Assembly: GCF_037038585.1 (NCBI RefSeq)
Contig: NC_092521.1
Location: forward strand, 52,646,398-52,710,397
Reading direction: 5' to 3'
From: Patagioenas fasciata
Taxonomy: Eukaryota > Chordata > Aves > Columbiformes > Columbidae
DNA length: 64,000 bases
Of the stretch, positions 12,701 to 24,590 are shown in pieces. Within the stretch, counting starts at the first letter, position 1. Every line of letters begins with the position of its first letter. Position numbers and translations under genes: made by a program. The notes beneath the pieces were generated by a model. It was given only the letters and a program-made list of their open reading frames with translations. It ran no database searches and was not told the origin of the DNA.

Positions 12701-15700
12701 TTCCTAGTTTCTTGGTAGAGTCACTGAATTGGAAGTTGTGTGACTGTAAATGCTAAAGGCACAGGTGTTGCCCTGCAGAGATGTAAAAACCAGATTGCCA
12801 TTAATAGCTTTTCCCTCTAGGCCAACAGAGGAACTAAATACAACGTCGTGAAGGGCCACTAGAAGTCCCAATTAGAGGGTTTGTTTTGATTGTTTTTCTC
12901 AGATAGGAATGTACTTTAATATGTTGGCACTGCTCTTGTTCCTGTGCCTGAAGGGACAGATTTCCTACCCTGCACAGAGTCTGTGCACAATGGATGCAGA
13001 AATGTCTTCTAGGAGTGGACCACGACACCTTATTCCTTAGTTATTCCACCCCTGCATGAAAAGACATCTGTATATAACATAATATATCTTGTCCTTAGCA
13101 TGGTTTTGTTACGTCTCTCACTTTATTCCAACAGCAGGAAGGGATGCATTTGTTATACACAATAGCTGTGCCAGCTGTATCTGCTGGAGGAGCTCCATTA
13201 GCCAAGAGGCATTTTCCAGGCTCCCTTTCCAGCAGCGTCTTCTTTCCTAATATGCAGTGTTTGAATTTACTCATCGTAAAGAGGAGAGAGTGGATTGGCG
13301 AACCCAGTTACAGGAGGAGGGGTAGGGGGAGGAAAAGAATTTTCAGAAGAGAACTCTTTAGAGCCAGTTTCTAAAGATAAGAGGCATTCTCTGGTGACTA
13401 TATTCATTTAAAGTTGCTGACAGATTTGTCACAGGTCCAGGCAATATCGCTGGCAAGAATCACACTGTTCCCTAACAGAGCTTCCACAACAAGTTTTTTT
13501 AATGGGGAATTGTTTCCACATAGCAAGTCTCCTTGAAACAATTTCCATGCTTGGCTATGGTGTTTGGAAGTCACCTTCTTAACCCTCACGTATAATAAAA
13601 GAAAGGATGAGCAGTGCCAAGATCATGGTCTTCTCGTGTTTCTTAAAGTGTATTATTTACTCAGCCCTGTCGTGATCCTGGTTACAATATTGTTCAGAGA
13701 CCATTCACTCTTACTCTCTGGCAGTGTAATTAATTGCAAGTTAGTAAAGCCTCTTCCCTCTCTCTGCCTGGTTCACCTGAATTGTGCCATGTCTTCTTTG
13801 CTATTTCGTTTGACCTGCAAAATATATGCAAATGCCTGAGCCACACCAGTAGCTTCTGTTTTCTCTCTAAGCAAGTCTCTGGCTCATTTGGTGGCCAATA
13901 ACCTGTCTGTGACACAATGGAATTATTTGATGCTTCTGTCCAGGAAAATAACACAGGGACAAGCAAGTTTGAGCAAAGGCAAATGACTGAGTTTCCAAAA
14001 AAAAAGAGGTAAGCGGATTTAATCCATCAGTTCCATCTGACAGGCCTGTAGTGCTATAAGCAGCTTTGGCAGACCTGACTGAAAGCTTCTCAGAAACACA
14101 TGGATGATGGAGCAACACCATGTGAAGAAAGTTCACCCACAGGATCCAACTTGCCCCCACCAGCAGTCCCCAAGGACAGGGCAGGGAAGAGGATGGGTGG
14201 CCACGACGACTGATTGTGTGAGAGAGCTGCCACCCCTTGCCTATACAGACCCTGCCCACTCTTTGAGGAATGAGAACACCCTGCTTCTTCCAGCTCTGCA
14301 GAGGCCAAAGAAGCCACATTCAGGTAGAGGTGGCCCCATGAGCTGGTATAGAGCACGAGGTGTGAGGTGGCAACCTGTACACGGTGACGCTCGCTTTCTT
14401 TTAGGAGCCCAGAGCTTTGCAGCTTTGGCAAACTGTACTCAGCAAAGATGCAGGATTCTTTACTTGCTCTTGGTTTTCCCAGTTTTCATTTCTCTCCTTT
14501 TACTTCTTCAAGCTGTTCTGGTGTGAAGAAGGCTTGAAATGTGGGGAAGGGACATCCCACTTGCAAAGGGAGCCATTTTTGTCCTCTTGAAAAGCAAGCT
14601 GCATCTTCTTCAAGCAGTTTATGTCTCTGGTCTGGGCATGTTTTTCACTCGAGCAAGGCTCTAATGTCAGAAAATTTTGTTCAGGTCAAGGTCTTGCAGG
14701 TTCACTTGTCCCTAGTCCTTCTCCACAGCTTTCCCATGATGAATTCCTCACATAGCACTAGCTGCATGTCAACACTGTCACTTTATGAACACTTTCTTCT
14801 GTATGGTGTCTACAGAAAAGGATGAGACTTAAACTATGCAGGTATAGTAAAGTTTAGCAGAAGCTATTTTAGGTAAAAATAAGAAGTGACTGGAATAAAA
14901 GTTTAGGATTTTGGTAGTATTACTTTTCTTCTTGGGCTTAAAAGGGTTCATCCACAAATTTATATCCATTTTACATAAATGTAGATTTGATATTAAAATC
15001 CAGTGATATGCAATAATCAATTGTTAGCTGAAGAATTTTATCTGGATTTGGATTAATGTGTGCATTCAGGTTTGAAGCAACCACCACAGTTGTAGATCAT
15101 TTAGATACATTTCAATTCAGGGCCTTTTCTATGTTTTGAAATTGAAAGTTTTTTAAGACTTTTTTTTTTTTTTTTCCCCCCTACGTCATTTCTTTTATAC
15201 AGATGAAATCAGAAAGTCTTTGATTTAGTCAATTTATCTTAGCAACACTTTTTGTCTCTACATTATCCCTTGAAGTGTTCTGGGCTATTTGGGAAGATAG
15301 TGCAAACTTGTAAAGAATTATTTTAAATTGGCACTACATCTAACCAAATAGTCTCATTATTTGTTCTGTTTTACCTCTTGCAGCAAAAGAGACTGCAAAA
15401 ACCAAACAAATATCAACACAGAGGCTGCATTAACCATAAAAGTAGGTTAAATGCTGAGGTCGTAATTTAGAACTGTATTCTCTCATGTTTTAATTAAGTT
15501 TTGTGCAAGCTCTAATCTCCTGAGTCCTAGTATTACATAGCAGCACAGAATTTCTCAAACATTCAACACAAGGACAGGATCACAGCAAAGAAAGAAATTA
15601 CAGCTAAGACATTCTCGTGTCTAATTACCAGGACAGTACATCAACTTGTTGGCAACTCTTGTACTACAGAGCAGCTTGGAAGTATCACCAAATATACAAA

Positions 15701-17718
15701 AGCTATTATCTCAAACAAAACCTCAGGGAACCTGGAAATGCTTTAGGTTCTCTCCCAATTAAGCATTTCGATTTCCTTTACTATTACTTTGCTGATGGTA
15801 AAGGAGCTCTTGGTGAGAATACGCAGGTTTCAGAAGAAACTCATCTGACAAACCAGGGTAACGGGGACTCGGAAGCAGGTTTTTTTACATTATTTTTTGC
15901 AACTCCAAGTCATGGTCCCATTTCTTATGGGAACATTTTTTATAAGAAGAAAGGGGCTTTGGGTTAGGGTCAGCCACAGCATGTAAGCACAGCTGTCTCA
16001 CTGCAGGCATTTGGAATATCTTCCCCTACCCAGCTCTCTTTGGAAACATAACCCTCAGTCCCAGCACCTCCAGTTTACTTCCCTTCATCAACAGGTTATA
16101 AATCAGCTTCTCTCTGCTGCACCCGGTGGTTAATTATTTGCACAAGTGAACTTGTTTCAACAGCAAAGAATGGATGTTACCCAGCCCAAAACAGTGAAGT
16201 ATTCAAGTCATTCATCTGGGCTCTAACAGCCTGAGGTTCAAATTCCTGAACAGGCCCTGGTAAATAGAGCTTTGACCCCGAACTTCTTGAAAGCCAAGTG
16301 TAGGCTCTAATCACAAGGTATTGTGTGTTGCGGTACAGGTAGTCTTTCCCTCAGTGATTTTGGCCAAAATTCCATCTTCATCCACAATCCTTTGAGGATG
16401 TTCCATTTTCAAAATCTAACTTTTCTAATGGACAAGATTTGATCAGTTCTGCTAATAACACTCTAACTTAATATATCAGCAAGCAGATGTTTTGGGCTAT
16501 AATTTGTTGATCATTTTCTCTCCTGCTAACAGCTGTTCTGATCTCACTTTAATACTCCCCTCATTTCTGTAAAACTCTGAGATACATATAAATAATGTTA
16601 TGCTGTGATATCTAAAATATTCTGCTAATGTAATTGCTTGAGCGATATTTATTATCTTAATCAGACAAAAGACATGGCAGCTAAGCATAGCTGCTCTTCT
16701 AGTGCAAGATAAACACTTTAGGGTATTCCTACTTTCAAAATAGCACACCTCAACCACTACACAGTGTGAAAATTTCAACTTCTTGAAACACTCGGCATAA
16801 AAGTGAAACCATTAGGCCAAAGAACGATTGTTTAAAGATATATGGACATGTCAGCTCAAGCTTGCATGAATGGCTCTAAGTTCTTATACTGCTCCAACCC
16901 AGCCAGAAAAGAACCAGACTCAAACCAAAAGCTATCTCAACACTGCATATTAAATTCGGTTGTGCTAATACAGCTAAACCAACTTGGAAGGAGAGGTGCC
17001 TCGTGCCTGACCAGTTTGAAGTGTGAATATCTCATCATTCAGCCACTTCAGCATTGCTAGTGCCCTTCTTATGCCGATCCAACCATCACACATGAATTAG
17101 TCCAACAAACTAAGGTGACCACAGTCCTTCCCATTGCCAAAGCCAAAGGAAAACACAAAGCCTGGAAAATACAAGACGCCAAGTTACAGAGACAATTTCT
17201 GTGGAAGAGGAGGAGAGTGTTACCCTTGATTTCAAGGGGAGGTAGTTGGATATTTTTGCTTCAGAATATTGTTTCAAAGACCGATTTACTTACCCGAGAC
17301 TGTAGGCCTCAGATCCCAGCCTGTAGGCCGCAGCCAACTTGTTGATGGATTCAGATCCATGGCTGTAGGCAGCTGAGCTCTTGCTGAGGGACTCAGAGTC
17401 AAGACTATAGGCAGCTGATCTTTTACTTTGTGCGGCAGAGTGATCATAAGCTGTAGATCCGTAGCTGTAGGCTGCCGACTCAAGGTCATAGGCTGAAGAG
17501 CCATGACTATATGCTGCTGAAGAGTCAAGGCTGAAGTCTGCTGCAGATGCATGGCGATAGGCTGCTGAGCCCCTGGCATAAGCTGTAGATCCTTGAGCAT
17601 AGAGAGCAGATTTGCTCTTTGTTTCCTTTTGGTACTGGCTTACAGTCGACTGCAGCGCTTTATGGCGGTAGGCACGGTCATAGTGCTCGTGGTGTCTTTG
17701 GTAGAAAGGTAAAGACAT
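3559..17718 (-). CDS. MYOM1: Myomesin-1, N-terminal coding part (four exons, continues past left edge)
   Basis: Myomesin-1 is a structural protein of the striated-muscle M-band that cross-links myosin filaments and binds titin. Four minus-strand exons (17718-17294, 8912-8775, 4509-4299, 3716-3559) join in frame and give 310 complete residues plus the first two bases of Trp311. The product starts with the conserved MSLPFYQR, then a Tyr-rich repeat region (about 38-141), a basic SPKAKRAK stretch in exon 3, the conserved block SGITDTEEERIKE (193-205) in exon 4, and the start of the first Ig-type domain (HAPEFVIEPR from 276, Cys299, Trp311). Exon boundaries fit GT/AG with matching phases (2, 2, 0, 2). 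Vertebrate myomesin-1 is roughly 1,600-1,700 residues, so the remaining Ig and Fn3 domains lie left of the window. The identification rests on recalled similarity to mammalian MYOM1 and on synteny with MYL12A, and is strong. Confidence 0.93.
3717..4298 (-). other. MYOM1 intron 4
   Basis: A 582-nt intron between exons 4 and 5. Its 5' part (4200-4282) holds an old repeat relic lying within 20 bases of the exon 4 donor. No other structure was seen. Confidence 0.8.
4200..4282 (-). repeat. Ancient amniote CR1/L3-like relic
   Basis: The plus-strand text CCCTATTGTGCTAGGCATG, then ACAAACACCAAACAAAA and a TTACAGCC end, resembles an old retroposon tail widespread in reptiles and birds. It is diverged and without intact ends; assignment is from memory of the family. 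Confidence 0.4.
4299..4509 (-). CDS. MYOM1: MYOM1 exon 4
   Basis: A 211-nt exon between acceptor TCTTTCAG and donor AAACG/GTAAAA. It completes Arg188 and ends in phase 0 after Thr258. It encodes the highly conserved SGITDTEEERIKE block followed by AAYVAKRNL, then a short Glu/His/Lys-rich segment and KKSRKVAIRESAERVALKKT. Human MYOM1 carries a run of KQSTAS-type repeats between the last two blocks; here they are absent and the linker is short. The plus-strand open frames across this exon are shadows. Confidence 0.92.
7080..7175 (-). repeat. Ancient amniote CR1/L3-like relic
   Basis: The block from AAAGTGTTGCACAGACAC to ATTACTGTATTCATTTTAC, followed by a poly-A run, resembles the old repeat with a 'GAGGTAGGTATTATT...CCATTTTACA' core. 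It is heavily diverged. Confidence 0.4.
7726..7885 (+). mobile_element. CR1 LINE 3' end, short copy
   Basis: Begins within the conserved GAACAGGCTGCCCAGG segment and ends with CATGCTGTGATTCTGTGAG. About 160 bases of the CR1 3' end in plus orientation, strongly 5'-truncated. Confidence 0.88.
8775..8912 (-). CDS. MYOM1: MYOM1 exon 3
   Basis: A 138-nt exon between acceptor ATTTTAG and donor GGACG/GTATGT. It continues phase 2 from exon 2 (Gly142 split) and leaves two bases of Arg188. The product contains the basic KMSPKAKRAK segment, which looks like a phosphorylation site plus a nuclear-localisation-type cluster, then SEDKENEAIDY and VPIFTGR, matching the corresponding human segment closely. 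Flanking AT-rich sequence shows no other coding signal. Confidence 0.9.
8913..17293 (-). other. MYOM1 intron 2
   Basis: An 8.4-kb intron. Open frames at 10302-10772, 13867-14319 and 14104-14526 are low-complexity or composition driven and lack recognisable domains. I see no repeat family I can name here, apart from homopolymer runs such as the T tract near 15161-15175. Confidence 0.75.
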
Positions 17719-17755
17719 CATGAGTGTCTTCTGATTTTGTTTTTACTGCACGTTT
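17294..17755 (-). CDS. MYOM1: MYOM1 exon 2 (start-codon exon, Tyr-rich repeat region)
   Basis: The exon runs from an acceptor (TATTCAG) to a consensus donor (CTCGG then GTAAGT). Two ATG codons stand in tandem at 17721 and 17718. The second is chosen because it gives the conserved MSLPFYQR start and has A at -3, while the first has C at -3. Coding is 425 nt and ends in phase 2. After about 37 residues the protein becomes a run of degenerate short repeats of the type (S/A)AYxxGS, about eleven copies to the end of the exon. The reading frame is open throughout, and the minus-strand frame carries the recognisable myomesin start. Overlapping frames on either strand are shadows. Confidence 0.93.
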
Positions 17756-20700
17756 CTGAATATAAATATAACAGGACAGTGTCTGGAAAAGAACAGATCA
17801 AACATAAAGACACGTCAAAGAAACTCCTGATTGAGCATACAAATAATATAGAAAATAAAAGCTAACACAGAACTTAAAACTTCAAAAATCTAAAATCAAA
17901 CACAATAAATGTAGGGTTATCTTGTTATGATGCATTGTAGACTTTGAGATATGTTTGTATTTAACTTTCAAGACACTAATACGTCATTTATCAGGAGCAG
18001 AAAATCTTGCACTATTGTGTCCATCCATTTGTCATTGGCTTCCCTGTTACTCCAAACTACTGAAGGTTTACATGCTCAACTTCTCCACTCATTACTGCCA
18101 ACTAATCATAGAATCATAGAATCATTCCGGTTGGAAGAGACTCTCAGGATCATCGAATCCAACTGCTAACCTAACTCTAGCACTGAACCATCTCCCTAAG
18201 AACCCTGCCTAAATGCCTTCTAAACACCTCCAGGGATGGTGACTCCACCACTTCCCTGGCAGCCTGTTCCAATGCTTCACAGCCCTTTCAGTGAAGAAAT
18301 TTTTCCCAATATCCAGTCTAATCCTCCTCTGGTGCAACTTGAAGCCATTTCCTCTCTTACTATCACTTGCTACACGGGAGAAGAGACCAACATCCCCCAT
18401 GCTACAACCTCCTTTCAGGTAGTTGTAGACAGCAATAAGGTCTCCCCTCAGCCCCCTTTTCTCCATGCCAAACAGTCCCCAGTTCCCTCAGCCGCTCCTC
18501 ATAATCACATTTTTTGTGCTCAACTTCTTCAGAGACAGTCTAAATTTTTTTGTTATATTATAAAAGAGAGAATAAAGTAATAAATTATTTTAAAAGGCGT
18601 GAGCAATTCCAACAAGGCTATACAGTTCTTGGCAAGCTGGAATAAAAATATATGAACATTTCATTCATTTTTGTAATAAAATTTTCAGATCGAATTTAAT
18701 ATTCCCTTTAATATTTTAACAATTAATTAAAAACATTAAAATTGAGAAGGATGTCACCTTTTTCTATAAACATGTATGATATTGATCATTGTGTGATACC
18801 AGATATCCATTTAAAATAGCTCATCATAATTTTACAGTGTAATCAGGGATATAGTCTACATGCAATGACTAAAATAATATCATGCTCCTCCATCCAAGTG
18901 ACATTTTTTTAACCTAGAATGTCATGTTCAAGATCATTAATCAACTTCTCCCAGATGAGATCCCCGTCTAAGTTTTTCTTCGCGCAGTCATCGATAGATT
19001 GTCTTGCAGTCAGAGTAGGAAATTTGATCAGGTGAGAAGTAGTTCCCCTCTCAAAATGGAATGAGGGTTGTGTGCAGAAAGGATTCCCTTGGGTTTTTTT
19101 CAGCTGCCAATTCAGTGTTTGTTTTGTTATTGTTCTATTTTGCTGTTATTAAAACAGCTCTTCTCTGACATGCAAACTTGCCTCTGCTAATCCCTGTGAA
19201 AACCTTTCTCTCTCCTTGCACTGGTGATTAGTCTTACAACATGGCTAGGATTGTCCCTGAAGAGGTGCCTGCTTATGAGTAAAAATGAGCTCCAATGGGG
19301 GAATGTTTAGAAGAATTTAAAGATCCCAAAACAATAGTAGAAGGTATCTCTTATTGTGGTGGGGATTCTTGGGTTTGGTTGGTTGGTTGGTTTTTCATTT
19401 GGTTGTGGTTTTTTTCTTTTTTTTAATATCACTGACAACAACAGACTTGTTCTGCTTCTGATTTTGTTCATGTTAATGAAACAACTTACCTGACGTTCTG
19501 ATATAAAATGCATTTACACAGCTGGAGTGTAATCTCAGCTTCATGAAAATAGACTTATTTTTTTTCCCCTGGTCTTTATGCTGCCTAGATTCCAGTCCTT
19601 GTCTTTTTCTTTAGTAGTTTGTTCAGAGAGCAAGTCAACAAATTGCAAACTGTTCTCTTTGGTAACTGCCCACATACTCACCCAGACTCAGGCAAATTAC
19701 AAAAAAGTTTCAAATTCCTTACATTTCAGGTCTCTCTCAAGGGAACTGCCCTTTGTATGATAGCAGATCACTTGTTTGCAGGAAGTCAACAAGAAAGAAA
19801 TTCAGAAGTCTTTAAGTGTGTACAAGAAATTGTGAAACTAAGACTTCAGTGAGACTAGGTTATCCGTTTACTTATTTTTACCTGAGGAAGAGGGAGGAAT
19901 GGCAAAGAGCATTAGCCTTTTGTTCTCTAGGGCAAAAACTGATGTTCCTCTTTAATTTCCTTATTCATCCTGCTGGCTATTTTTTCATATAAGTCTAAAG
20001 AACACAACTATTCTGTCTATTATCCTTGTTTTGAATACCTATCAATGTTTTGTCTTGTTGTCTATTTTACTTTGTTGGCCTTCAGTAGTACATCATTCCT
20101 CTTAACTTGCCTAGTTTCAGAAGATTTCTTTCCAATTTTTCTTCATTGTTTTCTCTCCCAGCTCAGTGGAGCTAGGTTTAGGGTTGGAAGCCATCATGAA
20201 CTCTGCTGAGTGAAGTTAAGACATGCAGATGAGTCTTATTTTGCACTCTGTAGGGGAAAGAACATGAGAACATCCTGTTTTCCTTTTGTAGAGTATTACA
20301 GTTGTCTCCCTTCATCTTCACCAGCTTTATTTGCAGTGTTGGCTTGCTTCATCATGGACACAACAGCCACAATGCTAACAGTCCTGTCGCCCAGGGAATC
20401 CCACAACCTTCCAAGCTTCACAGTAAGGAAGGTGATCCAAAAGTATAAAACACTGCATGTGTTGCCCATCAAGGAGAAGTTAAATGAGGCATTTCATTTG
20501 CATCTTATCAGGGAAAAAGAACAAGCAGTGGACGGACTTAAAGTCAGCATATTTAAAACATATAAAGTCAAACTTTTTCTTCCAAATATAAAAGGTGTGG
20601 CCCTCACTGTCCTCAGGAGTAAGAGGAGGAGTCTACGACAGGAGTAAGAACTACGGCAATAAGACAGGAGCTGGGCAATGAGTAGCTCTCCTGGTTCAAA

Positions 20701-21690
20701 TCAAAGGCCAACTCTGACTCACATCATGTAAGAGGAAACTCCTTTTATAGGTATTTTGTCACGCTATGAGTTGTGTTTTGTACTTCCTCTGAAATGTCAA
20801 GCATTGCTCACAGGTCAGGATTGATTAGTTGCAGTAGTCTGATCAGATATAGGAGTCTGACGCTAGAGTTGATTACAAGAAACTCTGAACCCTGTAAGGA
20901 TTTTGGTCTTATTTGGAGCACTGTCTGATTATCAAATTCACTGTCATCTTTATGTTCTATAAAATCCATGTTATCTATACCTACTTAGTTTATGTCCACT
21001 AACCGGCCCCCTTTAGTGTAGGATTTCGTAACTGCAGAGCTTGGCCTAAAAATATTAGTGGCCATAGTTAGACAAATATGCAGGGTTTGGAGCTATATGT
21101 TAGCAGCTGTTGAAATGAATTTCCAGAATGACTGCTGAGCAGACAGGCAGTTCTGTACTTGTTCATAGGATGTAGCTACACATTAAAGAAAGTTATTTTA
21201 TTGGCATTACCTGTTGCGCTGTTTACCAGTCTGTGTAATTCATTAAATATCTGCTCCTTTAATCAATGAAAATAATGAAACAGATAAAAACCACAAACTC
21301 TTGTAAGCAAGAAAAAGCATAATATGTCATTCAGCTCAGTCAATGGCTTTACAGATCACAAGACATGCTATACAACTAGAAAATACTTAATTTACACATT
21401 CTCTAAGCCCAAAGGAGGTTACACGATGAATTCTTCCTGTATCTAGCAAACCATGCTTCATTTGAGAGTACCCTGACAATATGCAAGGATAGCTGAGTTG
21501 ATAATAAGCAAACCCTTGCACTACTTTATTTCACAGCTGAACTCTCAGATGTCTTCAGTTCACATCCACAAGTGCCTCAAATAACTGCTGAGCTGAGAAG
21601 AATGAAGGGAGCTACTATCAACTCGGCATTACAGATTCAGATCAAAAATAATTGAACACATAAAATTTTCTGTCATGAAGGAATGCTTAC
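17756..21690 (-). other. Candidate MYOM1 intron 1
   Basis: Lies between the candidate exon 1 and the start-codon exon. It holds a minus-oriented CR1 (18105-18505) and a short GGTT repeat at about 19375-19394. A MEF2-like site (21046-21055) and a CAGCTG E-box (21104-21109) lie close together. The open frame 20210-20647 has no recognisable similarity. Confidence 0.45.
18105..18505 (-). mobile_element. CR1 LINE 3' fragment
   Basis: Starts with the repeated ATCATAGAATCATAGAATC and continues through the CR1 3' UTR and the end of the reverse-transcriptase frame (minus-strand [26 protein letters not shown]). 5'-truncated. Confidence 0.9.
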
Positions 21691-21848
21691 CAGGGCCCAA
21701 ATGATCAGTAGCGATTGGAATAGCTCTCAAGTGGATGAATCGCAGAAAAATACAGCAACGATGAAGCCAGCAAAGAAACGGGTAGTCAGGACGAGGGGTA
21801 AGGATTGAACTTCAAGCTCCAGAACAAAAATAATGCCTGCAGTCAGTG
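21691..21848 (-). other. MYOM1: Candidate non-coding exon 1 of MYOM1
   Basis: This is an inference. On the minus strand a strong donor (CCTG then GTAAGC) ends a putative exon at 21691. Its 5' end is placed about 25-30 bases downstream of the TATA-like CATAAAAGG at 21880-21872. The acceptor would be the TATTCAG ending at 17756, giving a first intron of about 3.9 kb. Mammalian MYOM1 also has a non-coding first exon followed by the start-codon exon. The exact transcription start is not known, and no transcript evidence can be seen in DNA alone. Confidence 0.45.
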
Positions 21849-21871
21849 GAATGTCAGAGCCCCAGTCCAGA

Positions 21872-21902
21872 CCTTTTATGGCCAGGGGGCTGATAAATAT
21901 AG
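21872..21902 (-). promoter_or_regulatory. Putative muscle-type MYOM1 promoter: CArG box and MEF2-like site
   Basis: A perfect CArG box (CCTTTTATGG, 21872-21881), the SRF binding consensus CC(A/T)6GG, doubles as a TATA-like CATAAAAGG on the minus strand. Twelve bases further upstream in the minus-strand sense, CTATATTTAT (21902-21893) matches the MEF2 consensus at nine of ten positions. SRF and MEF2 sites are typical of sarcomeric gene promoters. The pair sits just upstream of a consensus splice donor and about 4.1 kb upstream of the MYOM1 start codon. Function is inferred from motif content and position only. Confidence 0.45.
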
Positions 21903-24202
21903 CATCGAAGAGGGAGAGAGACAGAGATAGACACTGATACCCTGTGCTATCTCTGTGCAAAGACACGATGACAGCAGCTTCAAACTGAGAGCTCTCCCTT
22001 TTAAGTATGTTCACTAAATTCACTATAAAATCAGCATTCCAATTATAAATTATTTCTAGGATTTTTCCTTAGCTAAATCAAATTTATGAGAGAAAAAAAA
22101 AAATGTGCCATGAACCAGAAACTAGGAACCAGTCCCTTTATTGACTTTCATCATGGTACAAGAATATGAACATTCTATGGGTTCCTCTTTTTTGTTGTTG
22201 TTGTTATAGCCAAGCCACAGTGCATGTAATGCAGATATTTCAACTTAATGACAGACAAGCTAGAGCAGTAGTTAGCAGCAAAACTCTATAAAGCCATACA
22301 ATGTGTTACAGGTCAATAAAAATGTACTTTCTTTGTTCTGTTGACAAGGTGTTATATTTTTATGATCTCATTTAAGATAAAATACTAAATTAAAAACATG
22401 ACCTCATGAGGCTTCTCAGTAGATATAAACAATGCAGCTCTAAGACCGAACTTTTTGTTTATAAATTAAACAGTATTAGCTCTAGGAATAATTAAATGGG
22501 CTTGTCTTCTTTCATTTTGGTCACAGCATTTTGGCATAGAAATATACAATCAATGTGGCTGAATATTACACCAGAACAACTTCTGTCGTATGGAAATAGA
22601 GTTTCATATGTGGAATGCAATGTGACTTCATTGTAAATATAGATTTTTCTCTGCACCGTACATTTAACTTTCAATACAAGTGATTAGTTCACTATATTTT
22701 GCACATTTGCATTGACAGAAAAATTAACCCTGACTCTCAGTTTCTGCAATAGCCACTTCCCACTGCATTCACCATGCAACACAACTGGAAACTTTTCAGA
22801 TCTTCCTTCTCTACTGAGGTTTTCCCCTTTCTGGGTGGAACCACTAGCAGAAGGTCTGGATGAGGCCAGGAGGTCCCAGGCTTTTCTGCACAAAGGCTGA
22901 CTACTATCTTCTTCACCTTACTGCCCCAATTGCATCTGAAACCTCTTCATTCTCCCATGAGCTACTCATTCCTTGGGGAGATGCTACGTCCTGTCTGGTG
23001 TTACACCATGGAGTCAGTTCACATGCTTCTCCATCTCCCACACCAGCAATTGCTCAGCTACATTGACTAAACAAACTTCTGGTCTTTGCTCCTAAGCACA
23101 GAAAGTATGGCCAACAAGAAGCTGTACAGTGAAAGAAATGGTACCTTTACTCAGGAAACTGGCCAAACCTGAAACAGAAAGAATGACAAATAGAAACACT
23201 AATATAACTTTTCTTCCCCACCATTCTGTGCCAATGGCAGTGCCAATAAGCTATAGAATCTGGGTTATAATATACATTTTTAATTAGAGACGTTAGGGAC
23301 CTCAGTGGATGGACTCCTGGATTGTATTGCAGACTCGTGACCCATTCCTTCACCATCAGTCATTTGCACTGGCATCTTAAAAGACTTAATGACATACAAA
23401 TGGCTTTTGAAAATTTCAGAGAGAGTTGTAGAGAAATGAAAACAATGAAACATCTTGCTTCTCCGCTCCCATTTCAATACAATTTGTATAGATCACAGGT
23501 GGGATATAAAAATCTAAATATTTTAAGTGTTTTTCTGTGTATAATGGCACTACCGAGTTCAATACAGTTTTCAAATTCTGTGCTGACTCTGTTTATTCTG
23601 AAAATAAAATGGAGATAAGAATATGACAGCAAAATCTTTTGGGTTCTTTAATTATTTTGGCAATTAAATTTACACACTTTTATATGGCTTTAAAATGAGA
23701 CAATGTCCACAGCTAATTTTAAACTACTAAACTCCTATTTGAATATCAAAGTACATGTTTCAAATCACTTGGAGCTCTATAAGTCTCAGAATTCCTGCAG
23801 CACTGTGTATCTACACATATTTAGCCACATTGGTCCTGGGAGACAGAGTCTCTAGAAATGTTACATCTGTCTTTTTCTAATTAGAATTACATTGTGCCAA
23901 TGACCAGTGACCAGTGTGTTTTTCTTAATGGGAAAGCAGGAAGATTAATTTAGAACCTGACACAGACAGGAAAAATAGCTTTCTAGACTGTTTGTCCATT
24001 GAAGTTTTGAGCGCTACAGCATCCTATAGCTGTGTACATTAGTCGAATTCCACAGCATCCAAGTCCATCTCCTTCATTAGAGCAGAGTCCTAAATAAAAC
24101 CAGCAAAACAGTTTTTTTCAGACAGAGTTTTCAAGCATGTGTTGTCTTTTGGAATTTATTTTCAAACTTGTCCAATTTTCTGAATGGATTACCATAAGAA
24201 GT

Positions 24203-24228
24203 AAAGAAGAAAAAGAAAAAGAAAAAAG
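24203..24228. repeat. A/G-rich simple repeat
   Basis: Units of AAAAAG type in tandem within intergenic sequence. Confidence 0.85.
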
Positions 24229-24590
24229 AGATCACTTTGAGAAGATATGCTGTTCTCTGTTATATCCTAACTAGCCATCTTCATAACCCACTGAAGACAG
24301 GGGACATTGTGTTCCTTTACATTCGCCCATGTGAAGGTCTTGATCTCCAGGTAAAGTCAACCTCTCTTTACGTTTATTCTCTGCGTCACCCAGTTCATGT
24401 ATTTCACATGGAGTCAGACTTGTAGCAGAAGGGACTAGGAGCAGCCTACTGCAGCTTGAGGGTTTGGCCTCAATAGCATGCAAGACTAGCGGCAAATAAA
24501 TTAGGTATGAAATTAACCAACACTCATGCAAGTTTTTCATTATGACTGCTGAACATGACCACTTGTGTTGCACTGGAAGGTGCTGTTCCA

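Noticed and set aside
13867..14526. Overlapping frames of 113 to 150 codons on both strands.
   Set aside because: Composition-driven frames within MYOM1 intron 2, without recognisable domains or suitable splice context.
17286..17600. A second minus-strand frame rich in Gln, Leu and Thr across MYOM1 exon 2.
   Set aside because: It is the out-of-frame reading of the same repeat array; the myomesin frame has the conserved start and fits the splice phase.
20210..20647. A 145-codon plus-strand frame.
   Set aside because: No family resemblance and no promoter or exon context; the length is compatible with chance in this much DNA.
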